A DNA stretch of 64,000 nt, taken from positions 62,001-126,000 of the forward strand of contig DATBKZ010000034.1 of the NCBI GenBank assembly GCA_036555615.1, written 5' to 3'. This DNA is from SG8-41 sp036555615. GTDB lineage: Bacteria > Pseudomonadota > Gammaproteobacteria > Burkholderiales > SG8-41. A program made the position numbers and the translations under genes. The notes under the pieces were generated by a model that worked only from the letters and a program-made list of their open reading frames with translations, was not told the origin of the DNA and did not search any database. Shown piece by piece: positions 50,127 through 58,316 of this stretch. Within the stretch, counting starts at the first letter, position 1, and each line of letters starts with the position of its first letter.

Positions 50127-50731
50127 CGTGATCTTCCTTCGTCGTGCACGCCGGGCGCCCAGCCCGAGGGCGCGAGATGCCGGCGCGCGAACGCCGCCGC
50201 CTCCCGCTCGAGGGGAGTGGCGAGCGTCACGTTCCAGCGGTTGAGCCATCCAAGCAGCGCGATCACCGACACGATTTCGATGATGGCATTCTCGCTGTAG
50301 TGCTTGCGCAGCTCCACGAAGTGCGTTTCGGACACGCCGCTCGGGCACGCGCCCGCCGCCTGTGCGAGAGCAAGCGCGGCGCGCTCGGCGGGCGTGAACA
50401 GCGCGCTCGTCGCGAACTGGGGCAGCGCCTCGATTCTCTCGAGCGGAACGCCGGCGATGTGCGCAGCGTTCTCCGCGTTGTGCGCGGCGGAGTAGGAGTC
50501 GCCGGCAGCGCGGCTCACAACGTGCGCGACCATGAACTTGAGCGACTTGGGAATCTCGCCCTCGTCCATCATGACCGCGGTATGGAGCGCACGGTAGGCG
50601 CGGAGCACCTCCGGCCGGCGCGCCATGGTGAGCCAGCTGTTGGGCGGATAGCCCTTGGTCTTCTGCCAGCGCGCCATCACATCCGCGACCTGCGCGAACT
50701 GTTCCGGCGCTGCAGGGGAAACGCGCGCCAT
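50123..50731 (-). CDS. CMD/AhpD-fold protein lacking the catalytic cysteines
   Basis: A 202-residue all-helical protein of the carboxymuconolactone decarboxylase family, close to the 'uncharacterised peroxidase-related' group. The place of the CxYCxxxH active-site segment reads DSYSAAHN (residues 78-85): both cysteines are replaced while the histidine is kept. It therefore cannot work as an AhpD-type thiol peroxidase. ATG 50731 lies 4 bp after the dehydrogenase stop, and its own stop overlaps the oxidoreductase start. The role in the operon is unknown; a decarboxylase or lactone-handling function is conceivable. Confidence 0.85.
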   Translation of the reverse strand: MARVSPAAPEQFAQVADVMARWQKTKGYPPNSWLTMARRPEVLRAYRALHTAVMMDEGEIPKSLKFMVAHVVSRAAGDSYSAAHNAENAAHIAGVPLERIEALPQFATSALFTPAERAALALAQAAGACPSGVSETHFVELRKHYSENAIIEIVSVIALLGWLNRWNVTLATPLEREAAAFARRHLAPSGWAPGVHDEGRSR

Positions 50732-50735
50732 GGCC

Positions 50736-51716
50736 CTAGTAAACACGGTTGCGCGCAGCCTCGCCCTTGACGAGGACACGCTCGACGTTGAACCACGCTT
50801 CGCGGAACAGCATGGCGGATGACTGGCGCGTGACGCCCGCGATGTGCGGTGTGAAGAGCACCCGGCGCGCCGCCTCGCCCTCGAGCGCGAACAGGGGATT
50901 GCCGGGGTCGGGCGGCTCCGTGGCATAGACATCGATTGCGGCGCCGCCCAGGCGGCCCGACCTGAGATGCGCAACAAGCGCTTCCTCGTTCACGATGCCG
51001 CCGCGAGCGGCCTGGATCAGCACCGCTCCCGGCTTCATCAACGCGAACTGCCGCGGGCCGATCATGCTGCGGGTCTGCGGCAGGAGCGGAACGTGCAGGG
51101 TGATGACGTCGGCCGTCCGGAGCAGCTCATCGAGCGGCACTGCGCGCGCGGCAGTCCGCGCAGCAGCCTGGGGATCGCGCGGGGCAGGGTCGTAATAGAC
51201 GATCTGGCAGCCAAAGCGGTGAAATGCCTCGGCCACCGCGGCGCCAACGGTGCCGAAGCCCACGACGCCCACGGTGAGCCCCTCGAGTCCCGGCAGGTTG
51301 TCGGTGATCATGCGCCCACGGAACGAGACGTAGTTTGCGTTCCGGATTTCCGCATCCGCCCAGGCGAGGCGGCGCAGCAGGAGAAGAGCGCTTGCCACGG
51401 CGTACTCGGCCACCGCGCTGTTGCTGCCGCCGGGGACGTTCGCGACCGCGATGCCGAGCTTCTTCATCGCGGCCTCATCGAGCCGGTCGACGCCGGCGCC
51501 GGTCACCTGGACGAGCTTGACGCCACCGCCCTCGAAGAGTGAGCCGGCCAGCTTCGGGCCGACAGCCGGAATCACCAGCGCGCGCACCGACCTGACGTGC
51601 GCAGCGAGTTGCGGGTCGTCGACGGCGCGATAGTTGACGGCGAGCGTGACGGGCGGCGTGATGCCTGCGCGCTGAAAATCGGCCAGCGGCCGCAGGCAGA
51701 GAACGTCGTGTGGCAT
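50736..51716 (-). CDS. D-2-hydroxyacid dehydrogenase
   Basis: 326 residues, NAD-binding motif VGVVGFGTVGAAVAEAF, catalytic Arg in AARGGIVNEE, Glu in ATEPPDPGNP and His in FTPHIAGVT. The layout resembles phosphoglycerate/hydroxypyruvate-type reductases. Its ATG overlaps the cupin stop (ATGA). In the operon it would reduce a 2-keto acid, or oxidise the hydroxy acid, produced by the hydrolase and dehydrogenases encoded upstream. The exact substrate cannot be read. Confidence 0.92.
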   Translation of the reverse strand: MPHDVLCLRPLADFQRAGITPPVTLAVNYRAVDDPQLAAHVRSVRALVIPAVGPKLAGSLFEGGGVKLVQVTGAGVDRLDEAAMKKLGIAVANVPGGSNSAVAEYAVASALLLLRRLAWADAEIRNANYVSFRGRMITDNLPGLEGLTVGVVGFGTVGAAVAEAFHRFGCQIVYYDPAPRDPQAAARTAARAVPLDELLRTADVITLHVPLLPQTRSMIGPRQFALMKPGAVLIQAARGGIVNEEALVAHLRSGRLGGAAIDVYATEPPDPGNPLFALEGEAARRVLFTPHIAGVTRQSSAMLFREAWFNVERVLVKGEAARNRVY

Positions 51717-52096
51717 CAGAGCGCTGGGGGTGGTTCCTGGGTCCGCTTCGTGATGTCGCCAACCGGAAAGAAGCACAGCAACACCAGCGGTTCCTGGCCG
51801 GTATTGCGGGTCATGTGCTTTTCTCCCGGCGGAATCAGGATCGTGTCGCCGGCCTTCAGCGGGAAGCTCCCGCTGTCGGCCTCGGTGCAGCCTTCGCCTG
51901 CCATCACGTAGATGCATTCCTCGAAGCCCTGGTGGTAGTGCGGGCGGCGCGCTGTGTCGCCGGGCTTCGGCACGGGAATCTCGACCAGCCGCAGCGTCAC
52001 GGCGCGCGAGCCTTTCTCGCCGGACACGATCTCGAGCGATTTCCGGCCGGGCAGGCCCATGCTCTTCGCCTGCGCCTGCGTCAGCACCTTCGCCAT
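51716..52096 (-). CDS. Small cupin protein
   Basis: A 126-residue single-domain cupin. Motif 1 is RPHYHQGFEECIYVMAGEG with metal ligands His53, His55 and Glu59 or Glu60; motif 2 is PPGEKHMTRN with His94. All ligands are present, so a metal-dependent isomerase, lyase or dioxygenase, or a sensor role, is possible. Stop/start overlaps (4 bp) link it to the creatininase-like gene before it and the dehydrogenase after it. Confidence 0.92.
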   Translation of the reverse strand: MAKVLTQAQAKSMGLPGRKSLEIVSGEKGSRAVTLRLVEIPVPKPGDTARRPHYHQGFEECIYVMAGEGCTEADSGSFPLKAGDTILIPPGEKHMTRNTGQEPLVLLCFFPVGDITKRTQEPPPAL

Positions 52097-52899
52097 CAGC
52101 CAGCCACCTTCAGGTGCTTGATTTCGGCGGTGCCGCCCTGCGCCTCGTCGAGCAGGCGGAAGATCTCCGCCGCCTCCTTCGCAATCGCACCGGCGATGCC
52201 GTCGAGCATCGTCTTCGCCTTGTCCACGGTCGCGTGCTCGGGCGTGCCGTACCAGCCGGTCGGCGCGATGGTGCGGATGTCGCGCAGCACCGGCTGGAAG
52301 GCGCGCGTGCGCCGCAGCTTGTCCCACTTGCGGCCATGCGAGTGGTCGGAGGAATAATCGATGCGATCGAGGTGGACGAGGTCCGGCCGGCAGGCGAGCA
52401 CGGCGAGCGCTTCGATCTCGCCACCGTGCGTGAGTCCCCCGTAGTCCTTGCCGAACAGCTCCGCCGCGACGTAGCACGCCTGGACGGTCAATACCGTCAT
52501 GCCGTGGTCGCGGTGCAGGTGCTCGGCAGCGATCGCGAGCGAGGGGATGTTGCCCTCGTGCCAGTTGAGCAGCAGGAGATACTTCGCGCCGTGCCTGGCC
52601 GCCGACACGCAGGTTTCCGTCACCACGCGCTGATAGGTATCGGGAGTGAGCGTGAGGGTGGCCTCGAACGGCATGTGCATGGGCGTGACGCCAAGCGGCC
52701 CGCCCGGCAGCACCAGTGCGTCCATGCGCTCGGCCACTGCATGGGAAATGACGTTGGCCGCGAGGATGTCGGTGCCGGCCGGCAGATGCGGGCCATGCTG
52801 CTCGACGCTGCCCGCGGGGAGGATCACCAGCGGGTTCTTCTTCAGTTGCGCGGCGATCTCGGGCTGCGTGAGATCGATGAGGTGGCGTGTCGGAAGCAT
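52096..52899 (-). CDS. Creatininase-family metal-dependent hydrolase
   Basis: A 267-residue amidohydrolase-like protein. Metal ligands expected from creatininase are visible: Glu33 and His35 in PAGSVEQHGPHLPAGTD, Asp44 in the same segment, His114 in NWHEGN (family NGHGGN) and Glu161 in THGGEIEA. The family includes creatininase, MftE and the inositol-pathway C-C hydrolase IolN. With two Gfo/Idh oxidoreductases beside it, an IolN-like ring-opening reaction is an attractive inference. ATG 52899 lies 3 bp after the stop of the first oxidoreductase. Confidence 0.9.
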   Translation of the reverse strand: MLPTRHLIDLTQPEIAAQLKKNPLVILPAGSVEQHGPHLPAGTDILAANVISHAVAERMDALVLPGGPLGVTPMHMPFEATLTLTPDTYQRVVTETCVSAARHGAKYLLLLNWHEGNIPSLAIAAEHLHRDHGMTVLTVQACYVAAELFGKDYGGLTHGGEIEALAVLACRPDLVHLDRIDYSSDHSHGRKWDKLRRTRAFQPVLRDIRTIAPTGWYGTPEHATVDKAKTMLDGIAGAIAKEAAEIFRLLDEAQGGTAEIKHLKVAG

Positions 52900-52902
52900 G
52901 GC

Positions 52903-53991
52903 CTAGGCCGCGCGCGCTTGGGCGCGGATGCGCGATCGCGTCTCTTCCATGACGTCCGCAATGCGCACGCACTGCCCCTTGCGATCGATGGATCGCAACG
53001 CCGCGTACACCACCGCCACTGCGACGTTGCCGTTATGCGCGGTGAGCTCGCCGGGCTTGCCGGTCGCGCAGCTCGCGGCGAACATTTCCAGCTCGGCGCG
53101 GAACATGTCGCTTTCGGGCAAGGGGATCGCTTCCCGCTTCGCCCAGCCGTCCTTTCCACGCTGGATGTAGAGGGTGGATGCCTTGTGCAAGAGATGCGGC
53201 GTATCCCAGGTGCCGAAATCGATCTCGTAATGCATGAGACCTTTCGAGCCGAATACCCGCACCGCGAAGATGCCGGGGGACGTCCAGCACGAGCCGACGT
53301 AGCCGATCTTGCCGTCGGCAAACCTGAGCAGCGTCATCGACTGGTCGTCCACTTCCGCGCCCACCGGTGAGAGCTTGGACGCCATCGAGGAGACCTCGGC
53401 GATCTCGCCTCCCAGCAGGTGCAGCACGTCGAACTGGTGGATCGCGAGCTGGGAGAGCGGCCCGCCGGGGGCGCGGTCCTTATACCAGCGCCAGGTCTGC
53501 GGCGTAAGCTCCAGCGCGCGCTCGTTGGAGAAATTGGCTTCCATGAATGCCACGCGCCCCAGCTCCCCGGCGTCGATCCGGTCCTTGATGATGCGGATGC
53601 CCGCCATCAGCCGCGCGCTGTGGCCGACGGTGACGGTGACGCCGTACTGCTGTTCCAGCGCGGCGATCTTCAAGCCGTCTTCAAGCGTCTGGGCGATCGG
53701 TTTCTCGGTGTAGACGTGCTTGCCCGCACGGGCGACCATTTCCGCCATCGGCAGATGCTGCTCGTTGGGCACTGTGAGGATGACGCCCTTCAGTTCCGGA
53801 TTGGAAAGCATGGACTTCATGTCGGGGACCGCCGGCACGCCCATTTCCATCTCGAACGCCACGCGCCTGTCCGCCGAGCGGCTGTAGGCGGCAACGATCT
53901 TCAGCTCGTCGGATTGCTGTGCGGCGCGGGCGAGGACCTTGGCCCACCGGCCGAGACCGACGATCCCGAGTTTGACTGGTGTGCTGCTCAT
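52903..53991 (-). CDS. Gfo/Idh/MocA-family oxidoreductase (first gene of minus-strand operon)
   Basis: A 362-residue NAD(P)-dependent dehydrogenase: LGIVGLGRWAK dinucleotide loop, EKP in VYTEKPIAQ, and the substrate region GGPLSQLAIHQFDVLHLL. There the usual Asp of the D-x3-H motif is Gln while the His is kept, the reverse of the substitution in the operon's other oxidoreductase. It starts the six-gene operon; 92 bp upstream separate it from the hydrolase gene. A sugar, cyclitol or derivative is the expected substrate type. Confidence 0.92.
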   Translation of the reverse strand: MSSTPVKLGIVGLGRWAKVLARAAQQSDELKIVAAYSRSADRRVAFEMEMGVPAVPDMKSMLSNPELKGVILTVPNEQHLPMAEMVARAGKHVYTEKPIAQTLEDGLKIAALEQQYGVTVTVGHSARLMAGIRIIKDRIDAGELGRVAFMEANFSNERALELTPQTWRWYKDRAPGGPLSQLAIHQFDVLHLLGGEIAEVSSMASKLSPVGAEVDDQSMTLLRFADGKIGYVGSCWTSPGIFAVRVFGSKGLMHYEIDFGTWDTPHLLHKASTLYIQRGKDGWAKREAIPLPESDMFRAELEMFAASCATGKPGELTAHNGNVAVAVVYAALRSIDRKGQCVRIADVMEETRSRIRAQARAA

Positions 53992-54083
53992 GGGAATCCC
54001 GTTGTCGCTGTGGATGACCCGCGATTCTACAACGCACGCAGTTGCCGCGCGCGCCGGTCCGCACTGCGGACCCGGGCCTCATC

Positions 54084-55238
54084 TTACCCGAGCCTGCGCA
54101 TCATCCACGGCAGCAGCACGTTCTCGGCGATCGCTCCGCTTGGCCAGTCGGGGGAGCGGCCCATATGGCCGCCCTGCGGGTTGACCCACGCGTCCTTGGC
54201 GGTGCCGTGTTCGAGCAACACATACAGATCGGCAATGGGAATCTGCGAGTCGCGCGCGCCATTGACGGCGAGCACGGGCGCCGAAGAGCGATCGAGCAGG
54301 CCGGCATCGATGAGCGAGAAGCGCCGCGCGCGCACGAGCATGTCCTCGAGATTGCGCGCGCCCAGCATCGCGCACTTCGCGTGCAGGTAGTCGTAGAGAT
54401 ACTCGCCGGTGGCGAGCGAAGCGCGCAGCCAGTCGGGCTGAAAATAATGGTGGATCGGCCCGCCGTGCACGATCGACCCGCGCAGCCGCTCGCGCTCGGT
54501 GATCGCGAGCTTGGCGGCCCAATAGCCGCTCCAGCTGCGGCCTTGCACCACGATTCGCCCTGTAGCCACCTCGGGACGCCGGCCCAGATAGTCGAGCGCC
54601 GCGGTGAAAATGCGGTCGCTGTCGACCGCCGCCACCGCGTGGGGCGACTCGCCGGTGCCGGGAAGGTCGATCGCGAACAGCCCAAGGCCTCGCCGCAGGT
54701 AGCTGTCCGTATGCGCGGCGACGTCTTCCTTCCTGGAATCGAGTCCGGCGATGCCGAATACGAGCGGAGCAGGGCGCGCGAGGGGAGGCAGGCGCAGGTA
54801 GGCGACAATTTCTCCGCCCTCGAATGGAACCCGGACCGTGTCGATGGGCGGATCGAGCAGGCGCGCGTGGGCGCGGAACGCTTCCAGCGCGCGTCGGCGG
54901 GCGTGCTGTCGCGCCGGTGTGTTTTCCGTAGGCCAGCGCGCAAAGTGATAGAGGCGCCAAGCCTTCCAGTAGCGGTCCCTCGCGCCGCCGCGATCCGTCG
55001 CCTCGAGCGTCCGGGCCTCGGCCCAGTGGCGATCGGCGGCGCTGCTCCAGGCGCGCGCCCACTCTTCGCGCTCCAGGCCGTGAATCGTTGACAGCGCGGC
55101 CCGCGCGTCCTCCGGCGCGATGCCGCTGAGCGGCGGCAGGCCGTGATCGGCGCGCCGCTGGACTTCCTGCTTGAGTGCTTGCAGGTCGCGGCCCCCGCCC
55201 GTAACGAGGCAGATATCATCGGCCGTTCGACGGATCAA
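54084..55238 (-). CDS. Alpha/beta hydrolase, FrsA-like
   Basis: About 384 residues with a helical N-terminal half (about 20-130) and an alpha/beta-hydrolase core. The nucleophile elbow reads GRSWSGYWAAK, so the last Gly of GxSxG is Ser; the His is probably in NPQGGHMGR and an acid in NGARDSQIP. The organisation resembles FrsA/DUF1100 esterases. The annotated start is TTG 55238, with GGAG 5 bp upstream; GTG 55244 is an alternative. A longer frame to 55259 would start inside the upstream gene's terminator hairpin and is unlikely. The substrate is unknown. Confidence 0.82.
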   Translation of the reverse strand: MIRRTADDICLVTGGGRDLQALKQEVQRRADHGLPPLSGIAPEDARAALSTIHGLEREEWARAWSSAADRHWAEARTLEATDRGGARDRYWKAWRLYHFARWPTENTPARQHARRRALEAFRAHARLLDPPIDTVRVPFEGGEIVAYLRLPPLARPAPLVFGIAGLDSRKEDVAAHTDSYLRRGLGLFAIDLPGTGESPHAVAAVDSDRIFTAALDYLGRRPEVATGRIVVQGRSWSGYWAAKLAITERERLRGSIVHGGPIHHYFQPDWLRASLATGEYLYDYLHAKCAMLGARNLEDMLVRARRFSLIDAGLLDRSSAPVLAVNGARDSQIPIADLYVLLEHGTAKDAWVNPQGGHMGRSPDWPSGAIAENVLLPWMMRRLG

Positions 55239-55249
55239 TGTCACTCCAC

Positions 55250-55280
55250 AAAAAAGCAAGGGCGGCCTTGGCCGCCCTTG
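55250..55280 (-). terminator. Intrinsic terminator of the Bug receptor gene
   Basis: Hairpin with arms CAAGGGCGGC / GCCGCCCTTG and a 4-base loop, followed on the minus strand by GC and six T. It separates the Bug gene from the hydrolase gene downstream on the same strand. Confidence 0.9.
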
Positions 55281-55319
55281 GTTGCCGATCAGCGGTTACT
55301 GATCTCCGGTCGCGCGCCC

Positions 55320-56300
55320 CTAGTTGGCCGTCAACCCGAGCGATTTCACCAGCTTCTCGTTTGTGACCATCGATTCCTGCACCACTTTCCGGAACTCCGC
55401 CGGCCCCAGAACGACGATCTCCGTGGCCTGGATCGCCATCCCTTTCCTGACTGCGGGCGTAGCCATGGCTTTCACCACTGCGGCGCGCAGCCTGTCATTG
55501 ACGGCCTTGGGCGTGCCCTTCGGCAGGAAGAAACCCATCCAGCCGCTGTAGTCGAAGCCCGGTATGGTGTCCGAGATCGGCGGAATGCCGGGCAGCAGCG
55601 CGGTGGGCTTGGGCAGCGTCTGGGCGATGGCGCGCATGCGCTTGGCGTTGACGTGGACCATCGCCGCCGGCGCGGGAATGAGCGTCCACTGGGATTCGTT
55701 GGCCACCACGGACGCGCTCGACGGACCGCCGCCCTTGTACGGGACGTGCAGCGAATTGATGCCGGCCTGCTGCTGGAAGTACGCCCCCGCGAGATGGCTC
55801 TGCGAGCCGGCGCCGGCGGAGGCCATGTTGAATGGGGTCTTTCCGCTCTTGGCGTAATCGATCAATTCCTTCGTGGACTTGATCGGGAGCGTGGGATTCA
55901 CCACCAGCACGTTGAGCGTCAATGCATATTGCGCAACGTAGTCGTAGTCATTGACGGGATGGAAGCGGGCCTTCTTCTGCAGCAGCCTGGCAATCGTGCT
56001 CGCCGCCGTCGTCGCGCTGATCAGCGTGTAGCCGTCGGGATTCGCGTCCTTGGCGATTTCCATGCCGATGATGCCGCCCGCGCCAGCGCGGTTGTCGATG
56101 ACGATCTGCTGGCCGATCGTGTGGCCCAGCTCGTTGGCGACGATGCGGCTCAAGGTGTCGACCGCGCTGCCCGCCGTATTCGGCACGATCAGGCGTATCG
56201 GCCGGCTGGGATAACTTTTCGCGGATTCCTGCGCAACGGCCGGCGCAGCGCCGAGCAGTGTCGAAGCAATGGTCAGCGTAAGCCAGACCCGGATCTTCAT
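55320..56300 (-). CDS. Bug/TctC-family periplasmic solute receptor
   Basis: 326 residues with a Sec signal ending AVAQ near residue 24. Signatures: YPSRPIRLIVPNTAGSAVDTLSR, DNRAGAGGIIGMEIAKDANPDGYTL, HVPYKGGGPSSASVVA and IPPISDTIPGF. It differs from the canonical loop by having NTAGSAVD in place of the glycine-rich PGGxxD. GGGAG precedes the ATG. It is probably monocistronic, since a strong terminator follows. It lies divergent from the patatin gene. Ligand unknown, presumably a carboxylate. Confidence 0.93.
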   Translation of the reverse strand: MKIRVWLTLTIASTLLGAAPAVAQESAKSYPSRPIRLIVPNTAGSAVDTLSRIVANELGHTIGQQIVIDNRAGAGGIIGMEIAKDANPDGYTLISATTAASTIARLLQKKARFHPVNDYDYVAQYALTLNVLVVNPTLPIKSTKELIDYAKSGKTPFNMASAGAGSQSHLAGAYFQQQAGINSLHVPYKGGGPSSASVVANESQWTLIPAPAAMVHVNAKRMRAIAQTLPKPTALLPGIPPISDTIPGFDYSGWMGFFLPKGTPKAVNDRLRAAVVKAMATPAVRKGMAIQATEIVVLGPAEFRKVVQESMVTNEKLVKSLGLTAN

Positions 56301-56483
56301 GAATTTTCTCCCTATCTGATGGTGCAGGCGTGAAACCGATGCGATGTGGAATTGCGGACCTCATTCTGTCCGGTTTGCCCAGAGAACGCAACTTGCGCCC
56401 GCGCGTCGCCGCTTGCGAGACCGGCATCCGGGAACTCCGGTGGAATCGCGCTTTCTGACTGATACCCATTACAATTCCCGACC

Positions 56484-57386
56484 ATGCTGCGCAGATTCCT
56501 CCTCCTTGCCGGTGCGGGCATCGTCGCCGCGTGCAGCCTCGCTCCGGCAGACTACAACGGCGACAGTGCGCCGCGTGAGGCGGCAATCGAGCCGCTGAGC
56601 TCGGAGCGTCCGCTTGTCGCGCTCGCCCTGGGCAGTGGCGGCGCGCGCGGCTTCGCCCACATCGGTGTCATCAAGGCGCTGGAGCAGGCCGGCATTGCGC
56701 CCGATATCGTCACCGGGGCGAGCTCGGGCGCCGTGGTCGGGGCGCTCTACGCCGCGGGCTGGAAGGCGGCCGAGCTGGAGGAGATCGCGCTCGGCCTCGA
56801 GCAGGGCGAGATCGTGGACTTCGCGCTGTTCGGCAACGGCTGGGTCAAAGGGGAGGCGCTGCAGAATTTCGTCAACCGGCTGGTCGGCGGGCGGCCGATC
56901 GAGCGGCTTGCCAGGCCCTTCGCCGTGGTTGCCACCGAGGCGAAGAGCCGGCGCATCACGGTTTTCAACCGCGGCGATACCGGCCTTGCCGTGCGCGCCT
57001 CGGCGAGCGTCCCCAACGTCTTCATCCCGCCTGTCATCAATGGCGCGGAGTACGTGGACGGCGGGCTCCTGAGCCCGGTGCCGGTCAAGCTCGCGCGCGC
57101 GATGGGCGCGGACATCGTCGTCGCGGTTGACGTTTCCTGGTTCGCCCAGACGCGCGACCCCTCGGATCCCGGTATGAGGCAATATGACCGCAGCGGACGC
57201 TATGCGCTGCTCGAGGGCGAGCTCGAGCAGGCCGACGTCGTCATCGTGCCGCGCACGGTGCGCACGCGCATGCTCGATTTCGACCAGCGCGAGTCGAACA
57301 TCGCGGCCGGGGCCGTAGCGGGTCGCGAGGCCGTGCCCCAATTGCGGGAGGCCATCGCGCGGACCGCGACGACCAAGCGGCGCTGA
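56484..57386 (+). CDS. Patatin-like phospholipase, predicted lipoprotein (RssA-like)
   Basis: A 300-residue patatin-domain protein. Lipobox IVAACS places lipid attachment at Cys17. The oxyanion loop is GSGGARG, the nucleophile elbow GASSG gives Ser80 (family GxSxG) and the partner is Asp192 in VDGG, so the Ser-Asp dyad is complete. After the lipobox comes a short linker rich in Ala, Asp and Glu. It would act as a lipid acyl hydrolase at a membrane facing the periplasm, unlike the cytosolic E. coli RssA. It ends 12 bp from the convergent gluQ. Confidence 0.92.
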   Translation: MLRRFLLLAGAGIVAACSLAPADYNGDSAPREAAIEPLSSERPLVALALGSGGARGFAHIGVIKALEQAGIAPDIVTGASSGAVVGALYAAGWKAAELEEIALGLEQGEIVDFALFGNGWVKGEALQNFVNRLVGGRPIERLARPFAVVATEAKSRRITVFNRGDTGLAVRASASVPNVFIPPVINGAEYVDGGLLSPVPVKLARAMGADIVVAVDVSWFAQTRDPSDPGMRQYDRSGRYALLEGELEQADVVIVPRTVRTRMLDFDQRESNIAAGAVAGREAVPQLREAIARTATTKRR

Positions 57387-57398
57387 TCGCGTCCGCCA

Positions 57399-58316
57399 TC
57401 ATTCCACTGTCTGCGCCGGTGCCGGAGCAGACCGGGTGCGCGGAACGCGCGCCAGATCCCAGTTTTCCAGTGCCCAGCTCCAGAGTTCCCTCACCGTTGC
57501 GTGCGCGAGCCCGCGCGGCGGCTGCTGTCCGAGAAACGACAGCGCAGCAGCGAGGGCAGGCTGCGGCCGCGCCGTGTTTACCGGCTGGGCCAGCGTCTGC
57601 TTGGAGAGTTTCTCGCCCTGGGAATTGACCGCGACCGGCAGATGGACGTAGCGGGGGCGGGGCAAGCCGAGAAGTTGCTGGATGTAGATCTGCCGCGGCG
57701 TGGATGCGAGCAGATCCGCTCCGCGCACGACGTCGGTGATGCCCTGCTCGGCATCGTCCACTGCCACGGCGAGCTGGTAGGTGTACGTGCCGTCCGGGCG
57801 ATAGAGCACGAAATCACCCGACTCTTTCTCCAGCTCGCAGGCGATCGTGCCCTGCACCGCATCCTCGAATGCGACAGCCGCGCCCCGCGTGTCGAGCCGC
57901 AGCGCCCGCGCAGTCTTGTTTCCCGCGATGCCGCTGCGGCAGGTTCCCGGATAGACCGGTCCTTCCGTGCCGGCGACGGCGGAGTCGGCGATCTCCCGGC
58001 GGCTGCATGCGCAGGGATAGACGCGGCGGGTCTCCCGCAAACGGTGCAGGGCGCAGTGGTAGGCGTCGTGCCGCGTGCTCTGATACGCAACCGGCCCGTC
58101 GCCTTCCAAGCCGAAGGCCGCGAGCGTGCGCAGGATTTCGTCGGCCGCGCCCGCTGCCACGCGCGGGGAATCGATGTCTTCCATCCGCACGAGCCACTCG
58201 CCGCCGCGCGTTCTTGCCTCGAGAAAGCCGCCGACCGCCGCGACGAGCGAGCCGAAATGAAGCGGCCCGGTGGGAGAGGGCGCGAAGCGGCCGCGGTACT
58301 TGCCATCCTCCGTCAC
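57399..58316 (-). CDS. gluQ: Glutamyl-Q tRNA(Asp) synthetase
   Basis: A truncated glutamyl-tRNA-synthetase paralogue of 305 residues that glutamylates the queuosine of tRNA(Asp). RGRFAPSPTGPLHFGSL carries the HIGH-equivalent, and KLSKQ the KMSKS-equivalent. A zinc site is suggested by the CACS cluster near residue 102 with the later Cys/Tyr. No anticodon-binding domain is present, as expected. The start is GTG 58316, overlapping the stop of the isomerase-like gene by 4 bp. Confidence 0.94.
   Translation of the reverse strand: MTEDGKYRGRFAPSPTGPLHFGSLVAAVGGFLEARTRGGEWLVRMEDIDSPRVAAGAADEILRTLAAFGLEGDGPVAYQSTRHDAYHCALHRLRETRRVYPCACSRREIADSAVAGTEGPVYPGTCRSGIAGNKTARALRLDTRGAAVAFEDAVQGTIACELEKESGDFVLYRPDGTYTYQLAVAVDDAEQGITDVVRGADLLASTPRQIYIQQLLGLPRPRYVHLPVAVNSQGEKLSKQTLAQPVNTARPQPALAAALSFLGQQPPRGLAHATVRELWSWALENWDLARVPRTRSAPAPAQTVE

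Noticed and set aside
57440..57500. gluQ 3' end looks like a GGGAACTGG-type low-complexity repeat captured by the gene
   Set aside because: The encoded LWSWALENWDLARVP matches the conserved C-terminus known for GluQ enzymes, so ordinary coding explains it.
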